A stretch of 64,000 nucleotides of DNA. Source: Oceanitalea sp047302425. GTDB lineage: Bacteria; Actinomycetota; Actinomycetes; Actinomycetales; Actinomycetaceae. Under the pieces are notes generated by a model that saw nothing but the letters and a program-made list of their open reading frames with translations, made no database searches and was not told where the DNA came from. Positions 40,764 through 49,697 of the stretch are shown one piece after another (the stretch's first letter is position 1; each line of letters opens with the position of its first letter). The translations under genes were made by a program, and so were the position numbers. The DNA lies in contig NZ_CP154855.1 in NCBI RefSeq assembly GCF_047302425.1, positions 372,001 through 436,000 on the forward strand. Direction: 5' to 3'.

Positions 40764-41669
40764 GTGAGTGAGTCGCGCCGTCCCCTGCTCCCCGGACCGG
40801 CCGCCCCGCTCGTGCTCGGTGCCGCCGTCTCGGTCCAGTTCGGCTCGGCCGTCGCCGCGCTCGTCTTCCCGGCGGCCGGCCCGTCCGGTGTCGTCGCCCT
40901 GCGCTTCGCCTTCGCGGCCCTCATCCTCCTCACCGTCCTGCGGCCCGCGCTGCGCGGCCGGAGCAGGGCGGACTGGGGCCTCGTCGTCGCCTTCGGGCTG
41001 GCGATGGTCGCGATGAACAGCCTGCTGTACCACGCGATCGACCGGATCCCGCTGGGCCCGGCGGTCACGCTCGAGGTCCTCGGCCCGCTCACGCTCTACG
41101 TCGTCCTCGGGCGCCGGCTGCGCAACCTCGTCTGGGCGGTCCTCGCGCTCGCGGGGGTCGCGGCGCTGGGCGGTGGGAGCGTCGCCGGCCTGGACCCGCT
41201 CGGGGTGGCGCTCGCCCTGGGGGCGGCCGCCGCCTGGGCGGCCTACGTCGTCCTCGGGGCGCGGGTCGCACGCGCCTTCACCGGCGCGCAGGGACTGGCC
41301 CTGGCGCTCGCGGTGGGCTCCGTCGTCGCGGTCCCGCTCGGGCTGGCCACCACGGGCAGCGCCCTCCTCGAGCCGCGCGTCCTCGCCCTCGGCGCCGCCG
41401 TCGCGCTGCTCTCCTCGGTCGTCCCCTACTCCCTCGAGATGGCCGCGATGCGGCGGGTCACGGCCGGGAACTTCGCGGTCATGATGAGCCTCTACCCGGT
41501 CATCGCGGCGCTCGCCGGCTGGCTCGTCCTGGGCCAGCGGCTGGGCCGGCTCGAGCTCCTCGGCATCGTCCTCGTCGCGGTCGCGACCGCCGGGGCGACG
41601 AGCGGCGCACGCCCGACGACGCCCCGGCCGAGCGAGGACGGCACCCCGGATCCTCCCTCCGCTGGGTGA
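40764..41669 (+). CDS. EamA-family (RhtA-like) exporter
   Basis: The 301-residue protein has ten hydrophobic helices in two repeats, as in the drug/metabolite transporter superfamily. It resembles RhtA-type threonine/homoserine exporters: LVLGAAVSVQFGSAVAALVFPAAGPSGVVALR at the start, IPLGPAVTLEVLGPLTLYVV in the middle, and SSVVPYSLEMAAMRRVTAGNFAVMMSLYPVIAALAGWLVLGQ at the end. It probably exports amino acids or related metabolites. GTG 40764 lies six bases after TACGGT (40752-40757) and has no ribosome binding site, so the mRNA is probably leaderless. It is divergent from the Nramp-related gene. Confidence 0.82.
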   Translation: MSESRRPLLPGPAAPLVLGAAVSVQFGSAVAALVFPAAGPSGVVALRFAFAALILLTVLRPALRGRSRADWGLVVAFGLAMVAMNSLLYHAIDRIPLGPAVTLEVLGPLTLYVVLGRRLRNLVWAVLALAGVAALGGGSVAGLDPLGVALALGAAAAWAAYVVLGARVARAFTGAQGLALALAVGSVVAVPLGLATTGSALLEPRVLALGAAVALLSSVVPYSLEMAAMRRVTAGNFAVMMSLYPVIAALAGWLVLGQRLGRLELLGIVLVAVATAGATSGARPTTPRPSEDGTPDPPSAG

Positions 41670-41688
41670 CGATGTCGGCGCCGGGCGC

Positions 41689-41740
41689 TAGCGTGTCCCA
41701 CGCCACCAGCCCGGTGCTCCCGTGACACGGCTGTCACGGG
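41689..41740 (+). promoter_or_regulatory. Promoter box and leader hairpin of the secreted protease gene
   Basis: TAGCGT (41689-41694) is a -10 candidate. CCCGTGACA (41719-41727) and TGTCACGGG (41732-41740) then form a perfect 9-base stem with a 4-base loop in the presumed leader, 24 bases before ATG 41765. It could be an operator or a translational element. Confidence 0.5.
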
Positions 41741-41764
41741 TGGACACGACGAAATGAGCTGACG

Positions 41765-44700
41765 ATGCGTCGAAAGACCGCCGCCACCAGTGCCCTCGTC
41801 CTCGGAGCGGTCGGGGTGTTCGGGGCCGTCCCGGCAGGAGCCGATCCCGCCGCCCCCGCACCCCCCGAGCCGCTCCCCGGACTCGAGGTCACCGGGAAGG
41901 TCGGGCAGACCCTCCAGCAGGCCGCGGGGGACGTCACCGCCTTCGTCCAGCTCGCCGCGCCCTCCGCGCTCGACGTCGTCGAGTCCGGCGGCTCGCCCGC
42001 CGAGGCCGGCGCGGCCGTCGAGGAGGTCGAGGACCTCGCCGCGGACGTCGTCCCCGCCCAGGCTGGTGCCCGCGCCCGCAGCGCCGGCCCGCAGCGCCTG
42101 TCGGTGACGAGCAACCTCGTCGCCGGCACCATCGTCACCGGCGAGGCCGCGCAGGTGCGTGAGCTGGCCGAGTCCGACGACGTCGTCGCCGTCAAGCTCG
42201 TCACGCTCAAGGAGCCGAACAACAAGAACGTCGACGTCCTCACCCGCGCCGCGGAGGTCTGGGAGTCCTACGGCAGCACCGGTGAGGGCATCCGCATGGG
42301 CATCATCGACACCGGTGTCGACTACACCCACGCGGCCTTCGGCGGCCCGGGCACCGAGGATGCCTACGCGGCCGCCTACGGCGAGGACGGCACCGGCCCG
42401 ATCCCCGAGGGCCTGTTCGACGACGCGAAGTTCCTCGGCGGCTGGGACTTCGCCGGACCCACCTACGACGCGTCCGGCACCATCCCGGGCGGCACGCTCG
42501 TCCCGCAGCCCGACGCCAACCCGATCGACGCCCACCACACCGGCGGGGGCGGCCACGGCTCGCACGTCGCCGGCACCGCTGCCGGCTACGGCGTCACCGC
42601 CGACGGCGAGACCTTCCGCGGCGACTACGGCGACGTCGGTGACATCAGCGACTGGCGCGTCGGGCCCGGCTCGGCCCCCGAGGCCGGTATCTACGCGCTC
42701 AAGGTCTTCGGTGACATCGGCGGCTCCACGGGCGTGACCATCAACGCGCTGGAGTGGGCGGCCGACCCGGACGGCGACCTCGACTTCTCCGACCGCCTCG
42801 ACGTCATCAACCTCTCCCTCGGCGCCTCCACCGCGCCGGTCGACGACCCGGAGAACCTCTTCGTCAACCGCCTCGCCGACCTCGGCACCATGTCGGTCAT
42901 GTCCGCCGGCAACTCCGGTGACGCCACCGATGTCGGCGGCTCACCGGGCAACTCCGGCGCCGCGCTCGCCGTGGCCAACTCCGTGGCCGACGTCATGGTC
43001 TTCGACGCCGTCGAGGTCGTCGACGCCGCCGACGAGTCGCTCGTCGGGCTGCACGCGGCCCAGAACACCCAGAGCTACACGGGCGGTGAGGACGTCGAGG
43101 CGCCCGTCGTCTACCTCGGCGAGGGCGTCGACGGCTGCACGCCGCTCACCGAGTACGCCGACCGGATCGCCGGCAACATCGTGTGGCTGGACTGGGACGA
43201 CAACGACGCCACCCGTGCGTGCGGCAGCGGCGCGCGGTGGAGCAACGCCACGGCGGCCGGCGCCGCCGGTGTGCTCATCGGGACGGAGAGCCCGATCTTC
43301 ACCGCGGGCATCGCGGGCGACACGGCCACCCCGGGAGCGCAGCTCACCTCGCGGGTCACCGACCTGCTTCTCCCGGAGATCGCGGCCGGGACGCTCACCG
43401 TGCGCCTCGGCCCGTCCTACCGGGACGCCGCCCTCACCCGGGACGAGACGGTCGCCGACATGCTCAACCCCGGCTCGTCGCGCGGCGCCCACGGCTCGCT
43501 CGGCGTCGTCAAGCCCGACGTCGCCGCACCCGGCACCCGCATCTCCTCCGCCGCGTCCGGCACCGGCACGATGCCGACGACGCTCACCGGGACGTCCATG
43601 GCCTCCCCGCACGTCGCCGGCATCGCCGCGCTCGTCCGGGAGACGCACCCCACGTGGACGCCGCAGCAGGTCAAGGCCGTCATCATGAACACGGCCACCC
43701 ACCCCGTCTTCTCCCGGCAGGGCCCGGAGGGGCCGGTGTACGGCCCGGAGCGGGTGGGTGCCGGCCGCGTCGACGCCCTCGACGCGGTGGGCAACGAGAT
43801 CATCGCCTACGACGCCGACGCGCCGGAGAACGTCACGGTGGCCTTCGGTGTCGTCGACGTCGCCGACGAGACCGTCCAGCTCACCCGGACGGTGACCGTC
43901 GAGAGCCTCGGCCGCCGGGCCTCGGGCGACTTCACCACCGGCTTCGAGGCGGCGAGCACGATGGGCGGCGCCACGATCACCACGAGCCCCTCGCGGATCC
44001 AGGTCCGTCCCGGGCGCACCGAGACGGTGACCGTCACCCTGACCGTCGACCCCGAGACCCTCGAGCGGACCATCGACCCGACGTCCGACCCCGACTCCGG
44101 TCTCGGTGTCCCACGCGAGTTCGTCGCGGCTCTATCCGGGCAGCTCGTCCTGAGCCCACGCGGCTCCGGGGAGGAGCTCCACGTCCCGGTCCACGCGGCG
44201 CCGCGGCTCGTCTCCGACCTCACGGCCGAGCCGGTGGACTTCGCCTCGGCCGAGGAGCTCACCGCCCCGCTGGAGATCAGCGGCCGGCACGTCGACTCCG
44301 GCGGCTGGACCTCCCTCGTGTCGGTGCTCGAGCTCATGGCGACGAGCCCGCAGCTCCCCGACAGCGACCCCAGCGCGACGTCCCCGACCCAGGTCGCGGC
44401 CGGTGACATCCGGTACGTCGGGGCGATGTCGACGGCGCCGCGGTTAGCGGAGGCCGGCTACGACCCGACCGACGGCTACCTCGGCATCGGCATCGCCGTG
44501 CAGGGGCAGTGGCCGACGCTGGGCACCACCACGGTCCCGGTCATCGACACGGACGTCGACGGGGACGGCACGCCCGACCTCCAGACGGCGGTCCAGAAGG
44601 TCAACGAGGAGACCGACGTGACGATCGCCTACACCTACGACTACTGGACCGGGCAGCCCTACTCGCAGAGCGCGGTCAACGGCACGTGGGGGGACGTCGA

Positions 44701-45886
44701 CTCGACGGTCTACGACAACAACGTCCTCGTCGCGCCGATCCCGCTCAGCCTCTTCCAGCCCGGCACCGTGCCCACCTTCAGCGTGTGGACCTTCTCGCAG
44801 TACGCCCCGAACGGCCTCAACGCCGTCGACGGTGTCGGGCCCTTCACCTACGACCCCTTTGCCCCGGACCTGTGGACCACGGGCGGGCCGTTCAACGACG
44901 TCGTCGTGCCCTCGGGCACCGACATCACCCTCCACCGCTCGCCGGAGGCCGGGACCGACGTCGGGCCGCTGCTCGTCCTGCACACCCACAACGCCGACGG
45001 CGCCCGGGCGCAGGTCGTCGACGTCACCGTCCCCGAGGTGGTGGCCGCCCCGACGACGACCACCCTCAGCGTCGACGGCGAGCCGGCCGTCGGCTCCGAG
45101 CTCACCCTCACCGCCGCGGTCGAGCCGGCGCAGGCCACCGGCACCGTGACCTTCCGCGACGGGGACACCGAGCTCGCGACGGCGGCCGTCGAGGGCGGGA
45201 CGGCCAGTGCCGTCGTCACCCTCGGTGCCGGCAGCCACTCCCTCAGCGCCGCCTTCACGCCGGACACACCCCAGTGGGAGGCCTCGGTCTCCGAGCCGGT
45301 CACGGTCGAGGTCGGCCAGGCGACCTCGACGACGTCGCTGCGCCTGTCGCGCACCCTCACCACCTACGGGAGCGAGACGACGGCGACCGTGACGGTCGAG
45401 GCCACGGGGGCGGCGCCGTCGGGCGCGGTGGAGCTGCACCGCGACGGGGAGGTCGTCGCCAGCGGCGAGCTGGCGGACGGCACCGCCACGCTCACCCTGC
45501 CGCGTGACCTCGCGGCAGGTGCGCACCGGCTCACCGCCGTCTACGCCGGTGGGCCGGACGTGGCCGGCTCGACGAGCCGCGCCGCCACCTACGTCGTCCT
45601 GCCCGCGCTGCCGCGCGTCGACATCGACGCCGAGTCCCGCGTCCCGCGCGGCAGCTCCCCGGAGATCGACGTCGCGGTCCTCGGCCGCGGTGGTGCGCCG
45701 GCCCCCACCGGCACGGTGGCCGTCACCTCCGGCTTCCGGGTCGTCGACCGTGTCGCGCTCGACGAGGACGGGTCGGTGACGGTCCAGCTGCCGCCGGTCC
45801 GCCTCCTCATGCTCGTCACGGCGACCTACAGCGGTGATGCCGGGTACCTCCCCGGTCTCGACATCGCCACCATCACCGCCCGCTGA
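41765..45886 (+). CDS. Secreted S8 subtilisin-like serine protease with C-terminal Ig-like repeats
   Basis: A 1373-residue precursor. Residues 1-26 form a Sec signal peptide (KTAATSALVLGAVGVFGAVPAGA). An I9-like propeptide follows. The S8 triad is Asp182 (MGIIDTGVDYTH), His264 (GGHGSHVAGTAAG) and Ser611 (TGTSMASPHVAG). A PA-type insert lies around 430-560. After the catalytic domain come Fn3-like and bacterial Ig-like repeats (two clear copies with TGTVTFRDG and SGAVELHRDG motifs). There is no LPXTG, S-layer-homology or membrane anchor at the end, so it is likely released or loosely wall-bound. The ribosome binding site is poor. Confidence 0.92.
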   Translation: MRRKTAATSALVLGAVGVFGAVPAGADPAAPAPPEPLPGLEVTGKVGQTLQQAAGDVTAFVQLAAPSALDVVESGGSPAEAGAAVEEVEDLAADVVPAQAGARARSAGPQRLSVTSNLVAGTIVTGEAAQVRELAESDDVVAVKLVTLKEPNNKNVDVLTRAAEVWESYGSTGEGIRMGIIDTGVDYTHAAFGGPGTEDAYAAAYGEDGTGPIPEGLFDDAKFLGGWDFAGPTYDASGTIPGGTLVPQPDANPIDAHHTGGGGHGSHVAGTAAGYGVTADGETFRGDYGDVGDISDWRVGPGSAPEAGIYALKVFGDIGGSTGVTINALEWAADPDGDLDFSDRLDVINLSLGASTAPVDDPENLFVNRLADLGTMSVMSAGNSGDATDVGGSPGNSGAALAVANSVADVMVFDAVEVVDAADESLVGLHAAQNTQSYTGGEDVEAPVVYLGEGVDGCTPLTEYADRIAGNIVWLDWDDNDATRACGSGARWSNATAAGAAGVLIGTESPIFTAGIAGDTATPGAQLTSRVTDLLLPEIAAGTLTVRLGPSYRDAALTRDETVADMLNPGSSRGAHGSLGVVKPDVAAPGTRISSAASGTGTMPTTLTGTSMASPHVAGIAALVRETHPTWTPQQVKAVIMNTATHPVFSRQGPEGPVYGPERVGAGRVDALDAVGNEIIAYDADAPENVTVAFGVVDVADETVQLTRTVTVESLGRRASGDFTTGFEAASTMGGATITTSPSRIQVRPGRTETVTVTLTVDPETLERTIDPTSDPDSGLGVPREFVAALSGQLVLSPRGSGEELHVPVHAAPRLVSDLTAEPVDFASAEELTAPLEISGRHVDSGGWTSLVSVLELMATSPQLPDSDPSATSPTQVAAGDIRYVGAMSTAPRLAEAGYDPTDGYLGIGIAVQGQWPTLGTTTVPVIDTDVDGDGTPDLQTAVQKVNEETDVTIAYTYDYWTGQPYSQSAVNGTWGDVDSTVYDNNVLVAPIPLSLFQPGTVPTFSVWTFSQYAPNGLNAVDGVGPFTYDPFAPDLWTTGGPFNDVVVPSGTDITLHRSPEAGTDVGPLLVLHTHNADGARAQVVDVTVPEVVAAPTTTTLSVDGEPAVGSELTLTAAVEPAQATGTVTFRDGDTELATAAVEGGTASAVVTLGAGSHSLSAAFTPDTPQWEASVSEPVTVEVGQATSTTSLRLSRTLTTYGSETTATVTVEATGAAPSGAVELHRDGEVVASGELADGTATLTLPRDLAAGAHRLTAVYAGGPDVAGSTSRAATYVVLPALPRVDIDAESRVPRGSSPEIDVAVLGRGGAPAPTGTVAVTSGFRVVDRVALDEDGSVTVQLPPVRLLMLVTATYSGDAGYLPGLDIATITAR

Positions 45887-45891
45887 CGCCG

Positions 45892-45929
45892 CGCCCCCTG
45901 AACCCGGCAAATGCCGGGTTCAGGGGGCG
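45892..45929. terminator. Intrinsic-type hairpin after the protease gene
   Basis: Two perfect 18-base arms (45892-45909 and 45912-45929) enclose AA. The stem starts six bases after the protease stop. It has no U-tract and is unlike the TGTCGGCG family. The TAGCGT box of the next gene follows nine bases after the stem. Confidence 0.75.
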
Positions 45930-45949
45930 AGGCGCGCTAGCGTCGGGTC

Positions 45950-46579
45950 ATGAGCGACGGCGACTTCGAGTTCGAGCGGAAGTTCTTCGTCCCCGAGCTG
46001 CCCGCTGCGGCGCTGCGGGAGCCCCACCCCGCCCTCATCGTGCAGAGCTACTTCCTCGCGGCCGACGGCTACGCCCTGCGCATCCGCCTCCAGGGCCCCG
46101 CGCCGGCCGGCTCGCTGCCCACGTGGGGAGACGAGCGCGAGCTCCTCGAGGCCGCCGCGGACACCTTCACCTTCTGCGCGCTCACCGCGAAGGGCCCGTA
46201 CGTCGGCGGCACCCGCTACGAGGCCGAGCGCGAGCTCGACGTCACCGCCGGCCTGGCGATGGTCCGCCTCGGCGGGGACCTCGTGGCCAAGCTGCGCTAC
46301 TCGCTGTGGCTCGGCAGCGACGGCTGGGTCATCGACTCCTTCCTCGGCCGCAACGAGCCGCTCGTCGTCGCCGAGTGCGAGCGCGGTGGCCCGGTCACCG
46401 ACCTCACCATCCCCGACTTCTGCGTCAGCGAGGTCACCGACGACCCCCGCTTCGCCAACGACGCACTCGCCACGAGCCCCTACAGCCACTGGAGCGCCGC
46501 CTACGGCCGCGAGCTCCAGGCGAACGGGCCCCGCTTCCTCACCGAGTTCGGGCACAACGAGCTGGGCCTGTCGACCTGA
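45950..46579 (+). CDS. CYTH-domain protein
   Basis: The 209-residue protein begins with the ExExK signature (FEFERKFFV) and has YFLAADGYALRIRLQ, LTAKGPYVGGTRYEAERELD and AKLRYSLWLGSDGWVIDSF. These are the alternating acidic and basic strands that line the CYTH (triphosphate tunnel) barrel. Family members hydrolyse triphosphates or make cAMP. The C-terminal DPRFANDALATSPYSHW is a familiar helix in actinobacterial CYTH proteins. TAGCGT lies six bases before ATG 45950 with no ribosome binding site, so it is likely leaderless. Confidence 0.8.
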   Translation: MSDGDFEFERKFFVPELPAAALREPHPALIVQSYFLAADGYALRIRLQGPAPAGSLPTWGDERELLEAAADTFTFCALTAKGPYVGGTRYEAERELDVTAGLAMVRLGGDLVAKLRYSLWLGSDGWVIDSFLGRNEPLVVAECERGGPVTDLTIPDFCVSEVTDDPRFANDALATSPYSHWSAAYGRELQANGPRFLTEFGHNELGLST

Positions 46580-46613
46580 GAGGTCCGCGCCGGCGCGTGA
46601 CAGGGTGGGGACC

Positions 46614-47357
46614 GTGACCACCGGATCCCTCATGCTCCTGCGCCACGGCGAGAGCGCCGCCAACGCCCTGGGCCTGTTCACCGGGATCCTCGACGTCGGC
46701 CTAACGCCGCGCGGCGAGCGGAGCTGTCACGAGGCCGCCGCCCGGGTGCACGCGACCGGCTGGCGGCCCGACCTCGTCCTGGCCTCGGAGCTGCACCGCT
46801 CCTGGCACACCGCCGACATCGTCTCCGGGGTCGTCGGCGGCGAGGTGCTGCGCGACTGGCGGCTCAACGAGCGCAGCTACGGCGCGCTCACCGGCTTCGG
46901 CAAGAGCGAGGTCGCCGAGCGCTACGGGCAGGAGCTCTACCTCCACTGGCGCCGGTCCTTCGACGGCCGGCCCGACCCGCTGCCCGAGCACACCATGCGG
47001 CTGTGGCGCTCGCTGCCGCCCTTCGCCGGACTGCCGCCGGAGGCGGTGGCCGCCACCGAGTCCCTCGCCGACGTCGTCGAGCGGGTGCGCCCCCTGTGGG
47101 AGGGCAGGCTGACGCAGGCACTGCGGGAGGGACGGCGCGTGCTCGTCGTCGCCCACGGCAACTCGCTGCGGGCCCTGTGCGCACTCCTCGACGACCTCGG
47201 GCCGGAGGAGCTGCGCGAGCTCAACCTGCCCAACGCCCGCCCCCTCCTCTACGAGATGGGGCCGGACGTGCGTCCGCTCGTGCGCGGCGGGCGCTACCTC
47301 GACCCGCGGCTGGCGGCCGAGGAGGCCGCCGAGATCGCCGCCCAGGGCGGTACCTGA
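46614..47357 (+). CDS. 2,3-bisphosphoglycerate-dependent phosphoglycerate mutase-like protein
   Basis: The 247-residue protein has LMLLRHGESAANALGLFTG (catalytic RHG), LTPRGERSCHEA, LNERSYGALTGFGKSEVAERYGQE and VLVVAHGNSLRALCALLDDL, the second His of the histidine phosphatase fold. The ELNLPNARPLLYEM end is typical of GpmA. The usual phosphoglycerate mutase role in glycolysis is likely, but the NERxYGxLxG context has small changes (GFGKSE for GLNK.E), so a related phosphatase cannot be ruled out. GTG 46614 is the first start before the core. Confidence 0.82.
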   Translation: MTTGSLMLLRHGESAANALGLFTGILDVGLTPRGERSCHEAAARVHATGWRPDLVLASELHRSWHTADIVSGVVGGEVLRDWRLNERSYGALTGFGKSEVAERYGQELYLHWRRSFDGRPDPLPEHTMRLWRSLPPFAGLPPEAVAATESLADVVERVRPLWEGRLTQALREGRRVLVVAHGNSLRALCALLDDLGPEELRELNLPNARPLLYEMGPDVRPLVRGGRYLDPRLAAEEAAEIAAQGGT

Positions 47358-47422
47358 GGCTTACCGCCGCATCCGACTCCCGGAACGCCGGCGTCCGCCC
47401 TCCGGTACCCACGATCGTCCCT

Positions 47423-47466
47423 CCGTCCGAGGTGCAGGGCCCGGGCGGCGGGCTACGCTCGGACGG
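47423..47466. promoter_or_regulatory. Inverted repeat overlapping a promoter box before the degenerate PfkB gene
   Basis: CCGTCCGAG (47423-47431) and CTCGGACGG (47458-47466) are perfect 9-base arms. TACGCT (47454-47459), a -10 candidate, overlaps the right arm. A repressor bound here would block the promoter. The gene's ribosome binding site (AGGGGG) follows at 47498. Confidence 0.45.
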
Positions 47467-47507
47467 GGCGGGTTCCGCAGGGTGGCGGCGACCGATAGGG
47501 GGAAACC

Positions 47508-48404
47508 ATGAGAGTGGTCGTGGTCGGCATGGCCTATGCCGTCGTCACGCTGCCCGTCGAGGACTTCCCGGTGCCCTACCGGGCGGTGCGCGACGTCCCG
47601 ATCACCGCGTCGGTCGGGGGCTCGGGCTTCACCACGGCCCGGACCTTGGCGGCCCTCGGGGACGAGGTCTATCTCGCGGCGCCGCTCGGGGAGGACGCCG
47701 AGGCCGCGGCCGTCGACGCCGCGGCGTACCGCTACGCGGTGAACTCGGCGATGTGCCCGCGCTCCCTAGCCCGCTCCCCGCGTGCCGTCGTGCTCGAGGG
47801 CGGAGGACGGCGGCAGATCAGCCGCGACCTGGGCGAGGCACGGACCGCGCACGTCGAGCTCGACCTCGGGGCGCTTGCCACCTCTGACCTCGTCATGGTC
47901 GACGGCGTGCTCCCGACGGCGGCGCTCATCTCCTCCGCGCAGGCCACCGGCGTGCCGGTGGCGGCCGCGCTCGGCACGGTCGCGGCCCCGCCGCGCCTCG
48001 AGCAGCAGCCCTACCTCGCCGCGGACCTCCTCGTCATGGGGCACTGCCCGGACACCGGGCCCGACGGTGAGGTGGAGCTGCTGCACGCCTGGCGCCGTCG
48101 CTCAGGGGCGCGGCTCGTCGTCCTCACGCTCGGGGCCCGGGGCGCCATCGGGCTCGCGGGGGACGGCGGGGAGCTCCTGCACGTCCCGGCGCGCGACCTG
48201 GGAGCGGGGAGCCGGCCGGCGGGCCTGGGCGCCACCTATGCCGCGACCCTCGCGCACTACGTCTTCGCGCGCGGTTGGGACGCGCGCACCGCGATGGAGT
48301 ACGCGGCGACCGCTGCCGCCTGGCGGATCGCCCACCCCGAGGATGCCGACGGGCTGGGGGAGGAGGACCTGGAGGCGGCAGCGGCGGGTGCTCAGCCCTC
48401 GTAG
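47508..48404 (+). CDS. PfkB-fold protein without the catalytic GAGD aspartate
   Basis: The 298-residue product has a ribokinase-like layout: RVVVVGMAYAVVTLPVEDFPVP, GGSGFTTARTLAALGDEVYLAAPLGED, then VVLTLGARGAIGLAGDGGE. Where active members have DTTGAGDAF, this one reads SRPAGLGATYAATLA: the catalytic Asp is Ala and the DT pair is changed. It may be a pseudokinase, a sugar-binding sensor, or a member with a displaced base. AGGGGG precedes ATG 47508. An inverted repeat overlaps its likely promoter. The end overlaps the convergent lipoprotein gene by 13 bases. Confidence 0.7.
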   Translation: MRVVVVGMAYAVVTLPVEDFPVPYRAVRDVPITASVGGSGFTTARTLAALGDEVYLAAPLGEDAEAAAVDAAAYRYAVNSAMCPRSLARSPRAVVLEGGGRRQISRDLGEARTAHVELDLGALATSDLVMVDGVLPTAALISSAQATGVPVAAALGTVAAPPRLEQQPYLAADLLVMGHCPDTGPDGEVELLHAWRRRSGARLVVLTLGARGAIGLAGDGGELLHVPARDLGAGSRPAGLGATYAATLAHYVFARGWDARTAMEYAATAAAWRIAHPEDADGLGEEDLEAAAAGAQPS

Positions 48405-48871
48405 CCGGCGTCGGCGCAGGCGGTCTCGACCTCGGCCTGCGCGGACTCCGAGCCGGCGACGTCGATCTGGGCGAGGTCGGGGAAGGGGAAGTCACCCGTC
48501 TCCGGGTCCGCCTCAGCGCGGGCCGCGTTGTAGGCCGCGACAGTCTCGGTGAACGGGGCGTTGACGTCCTCGAGAAGGCCGGCGATCTCGGTCGGGGCGT
48601 CCTCGCCGAGCTCGGTGATGCGCTGCTCGAGCGCGTTGACCTCGGTGTAGGTGGCGCCGTCGACGACCTCGCCGCCCGTGAGGGCGGTGCGGGCGGCCTC
48701 GGCACGCTCGGCCAGCGGCGTGCCCGTGCCCTCGTAGAAGGACTCGCAGGTGACCTGCTCGGGGCTGAGGGACTCGGTGGCGGCCGGGCTCGACTCGTCG
48801 TCGGAGGTGCTGGAGCCGCAGGCGGTGAGGCCGAGGAGGAGGACGGCGGGGAGGATGAGTCGACGTGTCAT
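48392..48871 (-). CDS. Putative lipoprotein of unknown function
   Basis: The 159-residue product has a lipoprotein signal: MTRRLILPAVLLLGLTACGSS, with the lipobox LTAC and Cys at residue 18. After a Ser/Thr/Glu-rich spacer comes a mainly helical acidic region with two cysteines, one in EQVTCESFYEGTG and one in VETACADAGYEG, which may form a disulfide. It has no recognisable domain. ATG 48871 is preceded at seven bases by TAACGT and no ribosome binding site, so the mRNA may be leaderless; a GTG three codons upstream is less supported. The 141 bases between it and the CopC gene hold no clear element. Confidence 0.65.
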   Translation of the reverse strand: MTRRLILPAVLLLGLTACGSSTSDDESSPAATESLSPEQVTCESFYEGTGTPLAERAEAARTALTGGEVVDGATYTEVNALEQRITELGEDAPTEIAGLLEDVNAPFTETVAAYNAARAEADPETGDFPFPDLAQIDVAGSESAQAEVETACADAGYEG

Positions 48872-49012
48872 GCCAGACACGTTAAGCCTGGCTCCGGCCC
48901 CTGCCGGCGGCCCGGCCCGATGGTCGTCAGAGGCTCAGAAGGCCGCACTTCCGCGGTTTCGCGGCACGACGCATGGTCGCCGCGCGCCGTCGTCAGCCGT
49001 CGGAGATCTTGC

Positions 49013-49624
49013 TCACAGGCGGTCGCCGCGCTGCCTGCGGAGCATGACGACGACGAGGGCGGCGAGCGCGCCGACCGCCGCCACCGCGATGGCGACCTTG
49101 GACCAGGTGGGCAGCCCGGCCAGCCCGGAGCCCTCGTCGGCCGGCTCGCTCGTGGCGGCAGGCTCGCTCTCCTCGGCGGCGGGCTCGCTCACGGGAGCGG
49201 CCGGCTCGGCAGGTGCCGTCGTGGCCGGCGCCGCCTGCTCGGCGACGGTGAAGGGGATGACGCCCTCGATGGGGTGGCCGTCGCTGGAGGCGACTCGCCA
49301 GCGCACCTCGAGCTCACCGGCGGGCAGCGGTGTGTCGAGCGGGAGGACCACGTCGGTCCCCTCGAGCGTCCCCGTCCCCTCGGCGAGCGTGGTGCCCTGG
49401 GCGTCGACGACGGTGATGACCGAGCCGACCTCGAGCGGGGGGTTGTTGAAGCTCAGCGTGACCGCCTCCGGCGGCGCCTCGAGCACCGCGCCCTCGGCGG
49501 GGTCGGACGCGACGAGCATGTCGTGCGCCTGCGCCGCCGTGCCGAGCCCGAGCGCGCCCACGAGGACGAGCAGACCGAGCAGGACGGAGCGGGAACGGCG
49601 ACGGACGGCGGCGAACGTGGTCAT
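49013..49624 (-). CDS. CopC-domain copper-resistance protein with C-terminal membrane anchor
   Basis: A 203-residue exported protein. The signal peptide ends ALGLGTAAQA, leaving HDMLVASDPAEG as the mature N-terminus, with His1 as a copper ligand, typical of CopC. The domain ends with RVASSDGHPIEGVIPFTV, with the second His. A Pro/Ala/Glu-rich linker follows (EPAAPVSEPAAEESEP), and one membrane helix (VAIAVAAVGALAALVVVML) before a basic tail. No CopD partner is adjacent. TAGCAT lies six bases before ATG 49624 with no ribosome binding site, so it is probably leaderless. Confidence 0.88.
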   Translation of the reverse strand: MTTFAAVRRRSRSVLLGLLVLVGALGLGTAAQAHDMLVASDPAEGAVLEAPPEAVTLSFNNPPLEVGSVITVVDAQGTTLAEGTGTLEGTDVVLPLDTPLPAGELEVRWRVASSDGHPIEGVIPFTVAEQAAPATTAPAEPAAPVSEPAAEESEPAATSEPADEGSGLAGLPTWSKVAIAVAAVGALAALVVVMLRRQRGDRL

Positions 49625-49697
49625 GGCCCCATGCTAGGCAAAGGACGGCGGCGCCCGTCGGGGCCCCACCGCGCCTACGATCGGCGCGGAGGTGGTG

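Noticed and set aside
45892..45929. The hairpin after the protease as another member of the repeat family
   Set aside because: Its stem (CGCCCCCTGAACCCGGCA) lacks the TGTCGGCG end and shares no arm with the other sites. It is treated as an ordinary terminator.
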